Assembly (NCBI RefSeq): GCF_014697415.1
Contig: NZ_JACJRT010000014.1
Location: 203,075-267,074, forward strand
Source of the DNA: Cyanobium sp. FACHB-13342
GTDB lineage: Bacteria > Cyanobacteriota > Cyanobacteriia > PCC-6307 > Cyanobiaceae
Direction of reading: 5' to 3'
DNA length: 64,000 bases
Part shown: piece after piece, positions 8,918-18,059 of the stretch
Numbering within the stretch: position 1 is the first letter of the stretch
How the letters are laid out: each line of letters opens with the position of its first letter
The notes under the pieces: model-generated
Database searches by the model: none
What the model was told of the DNA's origin: nothing
The model's input: only the letters and a program-made list of their open reading frames with translations
Position numbers and translations under genes: made by a program

Positions 8918-9559
8918 GTGCCCCAGCCCCCGGCCGCTGAGTCCCTCCCGGTGGTGGAAACCTTCCACTCCCTCCAGGGCGAAGGGCTCCATGCGGGCCG
9001 CAGCGCCTTCTTCATTCGCCTGGGTGGCTGCAGCGTGGGCTGCTCCTGGTGCGACACCAAGCACTCCTGGCCCGCAGCGGTGCACCCCCAACAGCCCCTG
9101 GCCTCGCTGAACGCCAAAGCCAGGGCCGCCGCGGCGGCCGGCGCCGCCTTTGTGGTGGTCACCGGCGGCGAGCCGCTGCACCACGATCTCGGGCCCCTTT
9201 GCCAGGCCCTGGAGCGCTCAGGCCTGCCGCTGCACCTGGAAACCAGCGGCGTGGATCCGCTCAGCGGCCGCTTCAGCTGGATCACCCTCTCGCCCAAGCG
9301 CCACCGGCCGCCCACCGCGGAGCTGCTGGCGGCCTGCCACGAACTCAAGGTGGTGGTGCACGAGGCCGCCGATCTGGCCTTCGCCGCGGCCATGGCCACC
9401 CAGACCCAAACGGCCCGCGCCGGCAGCCCCGGCCCCGCGCTGCTGCTGCAACCGGGCTGGGAGTGCCCCAGAGGCCAGGCCCTGGCGATCGACTACGTGC
9501 GCCGCCACCCCCATTGGCGGCTCAGCCTGCAGAGCCACAAGCTGCTGGGGGTGCGCTGA
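8918..9559 (+). CDS. queE: 7-carboxy-7-deazaguanine synthase (QueE), intact copy
   Basis: QueE is a radical SAM enzyme that converts 6-carboxytetrahydropterin to 7-carboxy-7-deazaguanine on the route to queuosine. The 213-residue protein begins with VVETFHSLQGEGLHAGRSAFF, then the CSVGCSWCD cluster-binding motif (CxxxCxxC), a GGEP motif (VVVTGGEPL) for S-adenosylmethionine binding, and ends QSHKLLGVR. The chosen start is the GTG at 8918, eight residues before the conserved ESLPVVETFH; no ATG lies closer. The partner gene queC is 3.1 kb downstream, which suggests this is the ancestral locus and the copy at 4.8-5.3 kb the extra one. The gene ends five bases from the convergent mscS gene. Confidence 0.92.
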   Translation: MPQPPAAESLPVVETFHSLQGEGLHAGRSAFFIRLGGCSVGCSWCDTKHSWPAAVHPQQPLASLNAKARAAAAAGAAFVVVTGGEPLHHDLGPLCQALERSGLPLHLETSGVDPLSGRFSWITLSPKRHRPPTAELLAACHELKVVVHEAADLAFAAAMATQTQTARAGSPGPALLLQPGWECPRGQALAIDYVRRHPHWRLSLQSHKLLGVR

Positions 9560-9563
9560 GGCC

Positions 9564-10793
9564 TCAGGGGTCGCTGGCCTGGGTGAGCACCCGCTGGGGG
9601 AAGGGAAACTCGATGCCCCGCTCCTGGAAGGCATGCCAGATCGCCCGCCGCATCTCGCTGCTGATGTCGCTATTGCGCATCGGATTGGCGATCCAGAAGC
9701 GCAGGCCGTAGTCGATCGACGACTCGCCGTACTGCAGCAACAGGGCCTTGGGAGCCGGCTCCGCCAGCACCCGCGGATGGGCCCGGGCCACCTGCTCCAG
9801 CAGGGCGATCACCGCATCGGGGTCGTGGCGGTAGGCCGCCCCCACCAGCACCTCGCTGCGGCGCATGCGGTCGCTGCCGGTGTAGGTGGTGGTGGTGTCG
9901 GTGAAAAAGATCTGGTTGGGCACCACCAGCTCCACGTTGTCGCGGCTGCGCCAGAGGGTGGCGGCCCGCAGGCCGAGGCGCCGCACCTCCACCGGATCGC
10001 CCTGAAACAGCAGGATCTCCCCCGGCCGCACCGATCCCTCGAACAGCAGCCAGAGGCCACTCACGAAGTTGGAGAACACCTCCTTGATGCCGAAGCCCAG
10101 GCCCACCGACAACCCTCCGGCAATGGCCGCCACCGCCGTGCCGTTCAGCCCGATCTGGTTGCCCAGCCAGAGCACTCCCACACCGATCAGCACGTAGCGC
10201 AGGATCAACTCGAACACCTTGCGGTTGGCGGCCGTCATGCCCATCAGCCGCTCCAGCACCGCCCCGAGCACCAGCACCGGCAGCTCCGAGAGCACCACCA
10301 GGAAGTAGGGAAGAGTCAGCAGCAGCACGGTGCCGCCCAGGGTGAGCTGCTCGCCGAACAGCTCCAGCAGGGGAAGGGAGGCCACCGCGCCGAGGCCATC
10401 GAGCCGCTCCACCAGCGCCAGCAGCACCAGCACCACAAACAGCGGCCGCACCGCCCGCACCCAGTAGGCCTCCACTGCCGCCGCTGGGTGGAACCGCCGC
10501 AACACCAGCCGCAACCCATCGAGAACCGTCCAGACCGCCACCAGCTGCAGCACCAGCAGCAGCAGACCCGCCGGCAGGCGCGCCAGGCCAAAGCCCACGC
10601 AGGCCAGCTGCAGCGCCGCGATCACCGCCAGCTCGCCCGCCACCCGCAGCCAGCTGCCCGCCGAGGGGCGCCAGCGCAGCCGCCAGGCCCGATGGGCCAC
10701 CAGCAGGCCCAGAGCCACACCCACCTGCAGCAGCACCGAGCCGCGCAGCAGCAAGCCGCTCCAACCGGAAATCAGATAGAGGAGATCGTTCAT
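9564..10793 (-). CDS. MscS-family small-conductance mechanosensitive channel
   Basis: The 409-residue membrane protein has several predicted transmembrane helices in the N-terminal 200 residues and a classic MscS core near residues 205-300, recognisable by the Gly/Ala-rich pore helix (AAIAGGLSVGLGFGIKEVFSNF), the following SGLWLLFEGSVRPGEILLF beta region and the RSRDNVELVVPN segment. It would open under membrane tension to release solutes during osmotic downshock. Its ATG overlaps the TGA of the upstream lipoprotein gene (ATGA at 10790-10793), so it is the last gene of the ecotin-lipoprotein-mscS operon. The N-terminal helix number is above that of E. coli MscS, which is common in cyanobacterial members. 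Confidence 0.9.
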   Translation of the reverse strand: MNDLLYLISGWSGLLLRGSVLLQVGVALGLLVAHRAWRLRWRPSAGSWLRVAGELAVIAALQLACVGFGLARLPAGLLLLVLQLVAVWTVLDGLRLVLRRFHPAAAVEAYWVRAVRPLFVVLVLLALVERLDGLGAVASLPLLELFGEQLTLGGTVLLLTLPYFLVVLSELPVLVLGAVLERLMGMTAANRKVFELILRYVLIGVGVLWLGNQIGLNGTAVAAIAGGLSVGLGFGIKEVFSNFVSGLWLLFEGSVRPGEILLFQGDPVEVRRLGLRAATLWRSRDNVELVVPNQIFFTDTTTTYTGSDRMRRSEVLVGAAYRHDPDAVIALLEQVARAHPRVLAEPAPKALLLQYGESSIDYGLRFWIANPMRNSDISSEMRRAIWHAFQERGIEFPFPQRVLTQASDP

Positions 10794-12034
10794 CGGCCCG
10801 CCAGCGCCTCCATCGCCGCCAGCACCTGCTCCGCGCTGCGCTCGCCGTACACGGCCTCCTTCAGCAGCTGGCTGAGGGGATCGGCCAGCTCACGCATGCG
10901 CACGCCCTCCTGAAAGGTGAGCACGAGGGAATCCCGGAGGCTCCCCTCCATCGCCGCCAGCTCCGGCGCCTCCTTCACCGGCACCACCACGTTCTGGTTC
11001 ACCGGCATGTTGCCCTCGGCGCGCACCATCAGGTTGTTCTGGCTGAAGTCGTTGAGGGCAAACAGGGCAAAGCGCTCAGCCACCCGGCGCTGGCTCGGCG
11101 TGGAGTCGCGGCCGAAGCTCAGCACCAGCACATTGGCCAGCGGACGGCTCGCCTGGCCGTTCACCCCCCGCGGCAGCACCGACACCGCCAGGTGGGTGCC
11201 CAGCGACTTGCGCAGCCGGCCGATGGCGGTGGCGTTGCAGCTGATCCAGTCGAGCTGGCCCCGCTCGAGCCGCTGCACCAGCTGGTCGCCATCGTCCACA
11301 AACACCAGGCTGGGGATCACGTTTGAGCGGTAGAGCCAGCGCAACCAGGCCAGCACCCGGCCCCGGGCCGCCGGATCCAGCCGCGGCGCCCCCCCAGCCA
11401 CCGTCTTCGGATCAAACAGATGCAGCAGCGGGGGCTGGGCCCCAAAACCGGTGGCGGTCCAGAGCAGTTCATGGAGCTCCAGCGACAGGCCCATGCGCCG
11501 GCCCGCAGCGGCCTGGGCCACCAACTGCTCGAGGCTGGCGGGGGGGCGCGACAGGCGCCGCCGGTCGTAGCAGGCCAGGCTCGGCTGCACCAGGAGCGGC
11601 AGGGCGGCGTAGCCCTGGCCCTGGCGAAAGGACGGCAAAAACTGAAGCCGCAGCGGCTCGAGCTGGGCCGCCCCCAGCTCCACCGGACTGGTGTAGCCGC
11701 GACGGGCCAGGTTGAACGCGGCCGGCACCCGGGTGATCAGCAGATCCGGGCCGACGCCCAACGACGAGCGCTCGCTGACGTTCTGCAGCAGCTGCCCCTC
11801 CGGCACGTAGCGGAAATGCAGGTTGACCCCGGGATTGACCCGCATGAAGTCGTGCACCATCTGGCCGGCCAGCTGCCTGAGGCTGGCGCTGGCCACCCGA
11901 TCACCCCCGGCCCCGGGAGCGATCGTGATCTGCACGTTCTCCAGCGGCGCCACCGCCCCCCGGCAGCCCGCCAGGAGCAGGGAGAGGGCGAGCCCCACAC
12001 CCGCCCAGGGAGCCATCCGACGCACAGGCGGCAT
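10790..12034 (-). CDS. Extracellular solute-binding-like lipoprotein in an operon with MscS and ecotin
   Basis: The 414-residue protein begins with a lipoprotein signal ending in LLLAGC, so it should be anchored to the outer face of the plasma membrane. The body resembles family 1 extracellular solute-binding proteins: an early substrate lobe ([32 protein letters not shown]), a central [18 protein letters not shown] segment and a late [10 protein letters not shown] segment. No permease or ATPase gene is nearby. It is coupled to mscS downstream by ATGA and lies five bases after ecotin. The start is the ATG at 12034, with an alternative ATG six codons later. The ligand cannot be named, and a sensing or envelope role is as likely as transport. 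Confidence 0.75.
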   Translation of the reverse strand: MPPVRRMAPWAGVGLALSLLLAGCRGAVAPLENVQITIAPGAGGDRVASASLRQLAGQMVHDFMRVNPGVNLHFRYVPEGQLLQNVSERSSLGVGPDLLITRVPAAFNLARRGYTSPVELGAAQLEPLRLQFLPSFRQGQGYAALPLLVQPSLACYDRRRLSRPPASLEQLVAQAAAGRRMGLSLELHELLWTATGFGAQPPLLHLFDPKTVAGGAPRLDPAARGRVLAWLRWLYRSNVIPSLVFVDDGDQLVQRLERGQLDWISCNATAIGRLRKSLGTHLAVSVLPRGVNGQASRPLANVLVLSFGRDSTPSQRRVAERFALFALNDFSQNNLMVRAEGNMPVNQNVVVPVKEAPELAAMEGSLRDSLVLTFQEGVRMRELADPLSQLLKEAVYGERSAEQVLAAMEALAGR

Positions 12035-12039
12035 GGGCG

Positions 12040-12597
12040 TCAGAACAGGTTGGCCGGCCGCTCCTGGCTCTCGGCCTTCCACAGCCGCCAGCGCAGCTCC
12101 AGGGGGCGGGGAGCATCCACCACGATCGGGCGGCTGGCGTTGTAGGGCACCACAAACGGCTTGCCCGCCATCGGCACGAAGGCCCGGCGGCGGGGCTGCT
12201 CCGGCGGACAGGCCATGCGGGTGGAGGCCAGGGCGCCCACATCCGTGACCCGGTAGATCACCGGCCCACCCTCCTGGGCAGGCTTCACGGGGCGGAGCTT
12301 GCCGCCAAACATCTGACGGTTGCAATCCACCTGGGCCATCTGGCCCACGATCAGCTGCACCCGCCAGTCGGCCGGGTTGGACGACAGGGCGGGATCGACA
12401 TTGGGCCGCAGCACCCCCGGCAGCTGGATCACCCAGCGGCGATCCCCCGGCGCCGGCTTGGGGTAGCCCGAGAGATCCAGCCGGGGAATGGCCCCCGCTT
12501 GCGGCACCGAGGCCGGCACCAGGGCCAGGGCCAGCGCCCCGCAGGCCAGCCCCAGCACGCGGGGGGAGCGGAGCCAAGGGCGCAGGCGCTGAACCAT
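12040..12597 (-). CDS. eco: Ecotin-family periplasmic serine protease inhibitor
   Basis: The 185-residue precursor has a signal peptide (to about residue 36, QAGA) and a mature part that follows ecotin throughout: [39 protein letters not shown], a reactive loop [11 protein letters not shown] and RWRLWKAES near the C-terminus. Cys92 and Cys130 match the conserved disulfide. In E. coli ecotin the P1 residue is the first Met of STMMAC; here the aligned residue is Arg127 (STRMAC), which predicts a preference for trypsin-like proteases. It is the first gene of the operon with the lipoprotein and MscS. The GTG/ATG choice is clear: the ATG at 12597 gives a normal signal peptide. Ecotin as a family is a reversible, dimeric inhibitor of S1 proteases. 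Confidence 0.88.
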   Translation of the reverse strand: MVQRLRPWLRSPRVLGLACGALALALVPASVPQAGAIPRLDLSGYPKPAPGDRRWVIQLPGVLRPNVDPALSSNPADWRVQLIVGQMAQVDCNRQMFGGKLRPVKPAQEGGPVIYRVTDVGALASTRMACPPEQPRRRAFVPMAGKPFVVPYNASRPIVVDAPRPLELRWRLWKAESQERPANLF

Positions 12598-12702
12598 CGC
12601 AGCAATCCGATCAACAGACGGTGGCCGCAGTCTGGCGAGACTGGCCGCCAGCGTCAGCCATCTGCCAGCCTGCAGGTCTGTGCTGCACCGCCCGGCCCCT
12701 CC

Positions 12703-13389
12703 GTGTCCGCCCAGCCCCTCACCATCGCCCTGCTCTCCGGCGGGCTGGATTCGGCCACCGCGGCAGCCCTGGCCCTCGAGGCCGGCCACCGGGTGATCGG
12801 CTTGTCGTTCGACTACGGCCAGCGCCACCGCCGCGAGCTCGAGGCCGCCACCGGCCTGGCCACCAGCCTCGGCCTCGAAGAGCACCACACGATCCACGTC
12901 AACCTGGCCGCCTGGGGAGGGTCGTCCCTCACCGATGGGGCCCAGGCCATCCCCACCGGTGGCGTGGAGGCGGGCGTGATTCCCAGCACCTACGTGCCGG
13001 GCCGCAACACCGTGTTCATCGCCCTGGGGCTGAGCCTGGCCGAGGCCCGCGGCGCCGGGCGGCTGGTGCTGGGGGTGAATGCCGTGGATTACTCCGGCTA
13101 CCCCGACTGCCGCCCCGACTACCTGGCCGCCTTCCAGACCCTGGCCGACCTGGCCAGCAAGGCCGGCCGCGAGGGCCACGGCGCCCAGCTCTGGGCCCCG
13201 CTCGTGCACTGGAGCAAAACCCAGATCGTGCAGGAGGCCCTGCGGCTGGACGTGCCGATTGCGGCCACCTGGAGTTGCTACAGCGGCGGCGACCAGCCCT
13301 GCGGCGTGTGCGACAGCTGCCGCATCCGCGATGCCGCCCTGATCGAAGCGGGCCGGCCCGACCTGGCCAGCCGGCCCCCAGCCCCATGA
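12703..13389 (+). CDS. queC: 7-cyano-7-deazaguanine synthase (QueC)
   Basis: QueC uses ATP and ammonia to turn 7-carboxy-7-deazaguanine into preQ0, the step after QueE. The 228-residue protein starts with a PP-loop motif ([13 protein letters not shown]), continues with [13 protein letters not shown] and [11 protein letters not shown], and ends with the zinc-binding [15 protein letters not shown] cluster. The start is the GTG at 12703, immediately before [13 protein letters not shown]; upstream codons overlap the ecotin promoter region and show no homology. Its TGA overlaps the pabB ATG as ATGA, so queC, pabB and pabC are translationally coupled. Length and motifs are normal for the family. 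Confidence 0.95.
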   Translation: MSAQPLTIALLSGGLDSATAAALALEAGHRVIGLSFDYGQRHRRELEAATGLATSLGLEEHHTIHVNLAAWGGSSLTDGAQAIPTGGVEAGVIPSTYVPGRNTVFIALGLSLAEARGAGRLVLGVNAVDYSGYPDCRPDYLAAFQTLADLASKAGREGHGAQLWAPLVHWSKTQIVQEALRLDVPIAATWSCYSGGDQPCGVCDSCRIRDAALIEAGRPDLASRPPAP

Positions 13390-14699
13390 ACCGGCGCCAC
13401 CCCCTGGCCTGGCGGGACCCCTGGCCCCTGGTGCGGGCCCTGGCCGCCGACCTGGGTCCGGCGGGGCTGGTGTGGCTCGATGGCGATGGCAGCCCCCAGG
13501 GCCGCCGCAGCGTTCTGGGCCTGGCGCCGCTGGAGCAGCGCTGCTGCCGCGGCCTGCCGGGCCAAGCCGGCGCCGAGGATCCCTTTGCCGTGCTGGCCGA
13601 GCTGGCCGCCGCCGGCGGTCACTGGATGGGCTGGCTCAGCTACGAGGCCGGGGCCTGGGTGGAGCCCGCCCCCCACTGGCATCCGAGCGACATGGCCCTG
13701 CTCTGGGCCGCCCGCCACGACCCGGTGCTGGTGATCGACCACGAAGCCCAGGAGCAGTGGCTCGAAGGCCATGATCCGCGGCGGCTGGCCACCTTCGCGG
13801 ACCAGCTGGAAAGGCTCGGCCCGGTGGCTGGCACCGAGGCCGCCGGCGCCGGGATCCCCCCAGACCAGTGGCACTGGCACACCCCACCCGAACGCTTCGC
13901 CACCCAGGTGGAGCAGGTGCTCGCCTGGATCGCCGCCGGCGATCTGTTCCAGGCCAACCTCACCACCTGCTGTGAGCACCAGCTGGGCAGTCCGGCCGAT
14001 CCCCTGGAGCTCTACGGCCGCCTGCGCCGCAGCTGCGCCGCCCCCTTTGGCGGCCTGGCGATTGCCGGGGCGGGGGCCAGCGGCGAAGCGGTGCTCTCGG
14101 CCTCGCCGGAACGGTTTCTCCAGGTGGATGGGGCCGGCCGGGTGGAAACCCGGCCGATCAAGGGCACCCGGCCGCGCCATCCCCACCCGGAGCGCGACGC
14201 CGATGCCGCCGCCGACCTGGTGTGCAGCCCCAAGGACAGGGCCGAGAACGTGATGATCGTCGACCTGCTGCGCAACGACCTGGGGCGGGTCTGCATCCCG
14301 GGCTCGATCCAGGTGCCCCAGCTGGTGGGCCTGGAGAGCTACCGCCAGGTGCACCACCTCACCTCGGTGGTGCAGGGCCAGCTGCGGCCGGGGCTGACCG
14401 CCATCGACCTGCTGCGGGCCTGCTGGCCGGGGGGCTCGATCACCGGCGCCCCCAAGATCCGCGCCTGCCAGCGCCTGCACGGCCTCGAGCCGGTGCCCCG
14501 CGGGCCCTACTGCGGCTCCCTGTTCCGGCTGGGCGGTGATGGCAGCTTCGACAGCAGCATCCTGATCCGCTCGCTGCTGCTGCGCGGCCAGCGGCTGCGG
14601 GCCCACGCTGGTTGCGGCATCGTGGCCGACTCCGACCCCACCGCCGAAGCGGAGGAACTGGGCTGGAAGCTCCAACCCCTGCTGGAGGCCCTGGCATGA
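13386..14699 (+). CDS. pabB: Aminodeoxychorismate synthase component I (PabB)
   Basis: This 437-residue chorismate-utilising enzyme aminates chorismate to 4-amino-4-deoxychorismate for the p-aminobenzoate part of folate. The C-terminal half has the typical chorismate-binding sequence: [77 protein letters not shown] and [13 protein letters not shown]. The PIKGT motif (not PIAGT) is the PabB rather than TrpE signature. The start ATG at 13386 overlaps the queC stop, and the gene ends in an ATGA overlap with pabC. The glutaminase subunit PabA is not in the window. Confidence 0.93.
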   Translation: MNRRHPLAWRDPWPLVRALAADLGPAGLVWLDGDGSPQGRRSVLGLAPLEQRCCRGLPGQAGAEDPFAVLAELAAAGGHWMGWLSYEAGAWVEPAPHWHPSDMALLWAARHDPVLVIDHEAQEQWLEGHDPRRLATFADQLERLGPVAGTEAAGAGIPPDQWHWHTPPERFATQVEQVLAWIAAGDLFQANLTTCCEHQLGSPADPLELYGRLRRSCAAPFGGLAIAGAGASGEAVLSASPERFLQVDGAGRVETRPIKGTRPRHPHPERDADAAADLVCSPKDRAENVMIVDLLRNDLGRVCIPGSIQVPQLVGLESYRQVHHLTSVVQGQLRPGLTAIDLLRACWPGGSITGAPKIRACQRLHGLEPVPRGPYCGSLFRLGGDGSFDSSILIRSLLLRGQRLRAHAGCGIVADSDPTAEAEELGWKLQPLLEALA

Positions 14700-15595
14700 G
14701 TGGCCCCCCACCGGCCGCCATCGCCTGGGTGGGCGACGCCGCGGGGCAGGGCCGCTGGGGCTCGCCGGACGCCCTGACGCTGCCCATCAGCGACCGGGGC
14801 CTGCTGCTGGCCGATGGCCTGTTTGAAACCCTGCTGGTGGACGCCGGCGAGGCTTGGTTGGTGGAGGAGCATCTGGGCCGCTGGCAGCGCTCGGCCGCCC
14901 TGCTGGCCCTGCCGCCGCCGCCGAGCGCCGCGATCGCGGCGCCCCTGATCGCCGAGGCCATCGCCCGCAGCGGCATCACCCGCGGCGCCCTGCGGCTCAA
15001 CTGGAGCCGGGGTGGGGGCCCCGGCGGCGGGCGCGGCATCGCCATCACGGGCGGCGGCACCCCGAGCTTCTGGCTGCAACTCAGCGCCGCGGCGCCCAGC
15101 TTCACGCCGCTGCGGGTGATCGTGAGCCCCACGGAGGAGCGCAGCGCCACCAGCCTGCTCAGCCGGTGCAAAACCTTCGCCTACGGGCCCGCCATCCAAG
15201 CCCGCCGCCAGGCCCAGGAGGCCGGCGCCGACGACGCCCTGCTGCCCAGTTCCGCCGGCGGCCTCTGCTGCGCCACCACCGCCAACCTGCTGGTGCGCCG
15301 CGAGGGGCGCTGGCTCACCCCACCGCTGAGCAGCGGCTGCCTGCCGGGGGTGATGCGGCAGCGGGCCCTGGATCAGGGGCTGGTGGCGGAGGCCCCGATC
15401 GCCGCAGAGGATCTGCTGCGCGGCGAGGCCGCCTGGCTGATCAACAGCCTGGGCTGCCGGCCGATCAGCCACCTGGGGGAGACCCCCCTGGGTGGGGGGC
15501 CAACCGCCAGCTCGCCTGAGACCGGCTCACCGGAGACGTTCTGGCGGGCACTGCTCTCGCTCAGTTGCAGCCCATCGTCGAAATCCGATAGGTGA
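14696..15595 (+). CDS. pabC: Aminotransferase class IV, probable 4-amino-4-deoxychorismate lyase (PabC)
   Basis: The 299-residue protein belongs to the fold-type IV PLP enzymes: DRGLLLADGLFETLLV near the N-terminus, the presumed PLP lysine in LLSRCKTFAYGPAI, and the cofactor-binding CCATTANLLV segment followed by LPGVMRQ. Its position directly after pabB, with an ATGA overlap, supports the lyase that releases p-aminobenzoate and pyruvate rather than a branched-chain or D-amino acid aminotransferase. The last 35 bases overlap the convergent gene at 15561-16052. The C-terminal 30 residues are low-complexity (Gly, Ser, Pro) and probably disordered. Confidence 0.88.
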   Translation: MSGPPPAAIAWVGDAAGQGRWGSPDALTLPISDRGLLLADGLFETLLVDAGEAWLVEEHLGRWQRSAALLALPPPPSAAIAAPLIAEAIARSGITRGALRLNWSRGGGPGGGRGIAITGGGTPSFWLQLSAAAPSFTPLRVIVSPTEERSATSLLSRCKTFAYGPAIQARRQAQEAGADDALLPSSAGGLCCATTANLLVRREGRWLTPPLSSGCLPGVMRQRALDQGLVAEAPIAAEDLLRGEAAWLINSLGCRPISHLGETPLGGGPTASSPETGSPETFWRALLSLSCSPSSKSDR

Positions 15596-16052
15596 AGCCC
15601 GTGGCCGCCTGATCGGCACTGGCACCGATCTTGAAGTTGAGCTGGCTCACCGTTTTGCCAGGAATCGCCGGGAAGGGGCCCCACATGCGGCCGGTGCCCA
15701 TCTGGGGCGCAAACGACTCGTTGATCACCTGCAGGCTGGAGCCATCGGTGAACTTCAGGTAGCCCTGGATCGGATAGGTGGCGCTCACCGAGGAATCGGC
15801 GGTGAAGAAGAACTTGAAGCTGCCGTAGGGCTGGGTCACGAAAAAGTCCGTGTTCCAATTGGGCCGGCCGAAGGGATTGCCCGGGCCGATCGTTTTGGTG
15901 ATCACGTTGGTGGTGCCGTTGCCCCCCACCGGGGCCAGAAACTGACAGGTCTGGGCCTGCACCGGGGCCAGGGACGCCGCCAGGGCGGCACCGGTGAAGC
16001 CAACAACCAACGATGCGCGGATGGACACGTGAACCAGAAGCTGAAAGCCCAC
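15561..16052 (-). CDS. Small secreted protein of unknown function
   Basis: The protein (155-163 residues) has a Sec signal peptide ending near PVQAQTC and a mature, beta-rich sequence with ITKTIGPGNPFGRPNWNTDFFV, a region rich in Phe (FKFFFTAD) and two Cys residues near its ends (QTCQ and STMGCN) that could pair. I do not recognise a domain. The longest form starts at the GTG at 16052; a GTG at 16028 would give a more compact signal peptide (SIRASLVVGF). It converges on pabC with a 35-base overlap and lies 36 bases upstream of nothing on its own strand except the urtA terminus, so it may share a transcript with urtA. Confidence 0.65.
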   Translation of the reverse strand: MGFQLLVHVSIRASLVVGFTGAALAASLAPVQAQTCQFLAPVGGNGTTNVITKTIGPGNPFGRPNWNTDFFVTQPYGSFKFFFTADSSVSATYPIQGYLKFTDGSSLQVINESFAPQMGTGRMWGPFPAIPGKTVSQLNFKIGASADQAATGFTYRISTMGCN

Positions 16053-16088
16053 TCCTAGCCAGGGCGCGGGGTCACGACAACCAGCGGT

Positions 16089-17390
16089 TCACAGCTTGAC
16101 CCTGGCCTGAAACTTGCCGGGGTCGGGCACGTCCGTTCGGGTCCAGTCACAGGTGTAGCCCTTGGTTTCGGGCACGTATTGGTTCCAGGCCACGGGCTTC
16201 ACAAAGCCTTTGTTCTCGAGGATCTTGAAGAGGCCGTCCTCCCGCACCTCACCGATCAGCACCAGCTTCTCCACATGGTGGTTGGGCTGCACGGTCACCT
16301 TGCCTTCCGGGGCCTCGAAGCTCACCCCAACCAGGGCCTCGCGCACCTTGTTGTCATCGATGCTGTTGGCCTTCTCAGCAGCAGCAGCCCACAGGTACAC
16401 CATCATGTAGGCGGCTTCAGAGGGATCATTGGTGACCCGATTCTCGCCATACATGGCCTTGAAGTTTTTGGTGAATCGCTTGGAGGCTGGTGTATCGAGG
16501 GTCTGAAAGTAATTCCAGGCCGCATAGGTTCCCTGGAGATACTCAGGGCCAATGGCGGCAATCTCCTCCTCAGCGATCGAGAAGCTCATGATCGAGTAGC
16601 CCTTGGCCGGCGTGATCCCAGCGGCCTGCATCTGCTTGAAGAACTGCACATTGCTATCGCCATTGAGGGTGTTCACGATCACACCACCCGTGGGCAGGGC
16701 CTGCTTGATCTTGGCGATGATCGGAGCCACCGCCGTGTTACCCAGCGGCAGGTACTCCTCCCCAACCACCGTGCCTCCCTTCACCTTCAGCTGCTCCTTC
16801 ATGATTGTGTTGGCCGTCCGCGGATACACGTAATCCGACCCCACCAGGAAGAAGGCCTGACCCTTGTTCTTCAGCAGCCAGTCCACGGCAGGTTCCGCCT
16901 GCTGGTTGGGTGCAGCACCGCTGTAGAAGATGTTCCTGGAACACTCCTGGCCTTCGTACTGAATCGGGTAAAAGAGAAAGTGATCCTTCGCCTCGAACAC
17001 CGGCAGCATCGCCTTGCGGCTCGCGGAGGTCCATCCCCCGAACACCACAGCCACCCGGTCCCGATCGATCAGCTTCTCAGCTTTCTGCGCAAAGGTGGGC
17101 CAATCGGAAGCCCCATCTTCCTCAATGGGAACGATTTTCAACTTTTTGCCAGCAATCCGAACGCCGCCCTTGGCATTGATCTCATCAATGGCCATCAACT
17201 CAGCCTCGGCCACCGTGTTCTCGGAGATCGACATGGTGCCGGAGCGCGAGTGAAGAATGCCCACCTTCACCTCACCGTCGAAGTGGCCGGAGGCCTGCTC
17301 ACCGCCACCACAGGCCGCCAGCGCCAGGCTTAGCCCCGCAACAGCAGCCACAGAACGGAAGCCCGCATTGCGCAGGGGGGAAGGATTCAT
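16089..17390 (-). CDS. urtA: Urea ABC transporter substrate-binding protein UrtA (orphan)
   Basis: UrtA captures urea in the periplasm for the UrtBCDE transporter. The 433-residue protein begins with a lipoprotein signal (LALAACGGG) and then follows the Leu/Ile/Val-binding-like family: VGILHSRSGTMSISE, GGVRIAGKKLKIVPIEEDG, GGWTSASRKAMLPVFE, LFYPIQYEGQECSRNIFY, a pattern specific to urea-binding members. The ATG at 17390 is preceded by TAGGAGTTGTG, a good ribosome-binding site. None of urtB-E or the urease genes are in the window, so the gene is split from its partners. It starts 40 bases after a PilZ gene on the same strand and may be co-transcribed with it. Confidence 0.9.
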   Translation of the reverse strand: MNPSPLRNAGFRSVAAVAGLSLALAACGGGEQASGHFDGEVKVGILHSRSGTMSISENTVAEAELMAIDEINAKGGVRIAGKKLKIVPIEEDGASDWPTFAQKAEKLIDRDRVAVVFGGWTSASRKAMLPVFEAKDHFLFYPIQYEGQECSRNIFYSGAAPNQQAEPAVDWLLKNKGQAFFLVGSDYVYPRTANTIMKEQLKVKGGTVVGEEYLPLGNTAVAPIIAKIKQALPTGGVIVNTLNGDSNVQFFKQMQAAGITPAKGYSIMSFSIAEEEIAAIGPEYLQGTYAAWNYFQTLDTPASKRFTKNFKAMYGENRVTNDPSEAAYMMVYLWAAAAEKANSIDDNKVREALVGVSFEAPEGKVTVQPNHHVEKLVLIGEVREDGLFKILENKGFVKPVAWNQYVPETKGYTCDWTRTDVPDPGKFQARVKL

Positions 17391-17430
17391 CACAACTCCT
17401 ACAGGACACCCTCTGGCTCTCGAACCCGCC

Positions 17431-17949
17431 CTAGGTCTTGGGCGCTTCGTTGGGATTGCGGAGACGATGGCGGCGCTCGGGCAGAAGCTCAGGGAGTTCG
17501 GGGAGCGGTTGGGCAAATCCGAGCCCCATGGTGGTGACACTGCCGGAGCGCACAAACCAGCGCACCAGCCCGGGCACCCGATGCAGATCGCTGCTGCGAT
17601 GGGCCTTGAAATCCACCAGCACCCCATGGCCCACCTCGAGCGCATGGCTCTCGGTGATCAGCAAGCAGAGACCCCCCAGGCTGATGTCGAGGATGTCGGC
17701 GTAAAACCATTCGGTGCGGGGGGAGCCGTCCGGATGCTGCAGCTGGATCGGCACGGGCCGGCAGGGCGGGGCCACCAGGCGTTCATGGCGCCGATGGCCC
17801 TCCGGAGGGCCAAGGGTCTCCAGGTCGTCGGCGGTGCGGAGGATGGTTTCCGCCTCAAACTCCCCCAGTTCGGCCCCAAAGGCATCGGCCCAGGTGCTCC
17901 CCTGCTGCGTGGGCGCGTCACCCGAAAGGTTGGGGAGATGACTGGGCAT
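17431..17949 (-). CDS. PilZ-domain protein (probable cyclic-di-GMP receptor)
   Basis: The 172-residue protein carries the two halves of the PilZ signature: RRHERLVAP (RxxxR type, about residues 53-61) and DISLGGLCL (D/NxSxxG, about 88-96), separated by a normal distance. A VRWFVRSGSVTTMGLGF strand completes the barrel. The N-terminal 50 residues are unassigned. Both cyclic-di-GMP binding motifs look intact, and four GGDEF proteins are encoded within the next 16 kb. The ATG at 17949 is preferred over a TTG one codon upstream. Urea-binding urtA follows 40 bases downstream, but a functional link is not evident. Confidence 0.85.
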   Translation of the reverse strand: MPSHLPNLSGDAPTQQGSTWADAFGAELGEFEAETILRTADDLETLGPPEGHRRHERLVAPPCRPVPIQLQHPDGSPRTEWFYADILDISLGGLCLLITESHALEVGHGVLVDFKAHRSSDLHRVPGLVRWFVRSGSVTTMGLGFAQPLPELPELLPERRHRLRNPNEAPKT

Positions 17950-18059
17950 CAAGGGCCGCCGCAGATTGCCACGCCTTCAACCTAAACGCGAAAACCGGGG
18001 CCTGCCAAGACTTCGAGCTGTTCTTTCGTATCAACCCACACCGGCGAGGGGCACCACCG

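Noticed and set aside
9150..10913. Long plus-strand open frame across queE and mscS
   Set aside because: It is antisense to mscS and out of frame with queE, and its product is a low-complexity Gln/His/Arg-rich sequence.
18024..18045. Possible NtcA site (GTA...) between the PilZ and ATP-grasp genes
   Set aside because: GTA-N8-CAC deviates from GTA-N8-TAC in the second half, and no suitably placed -10 box follows it.
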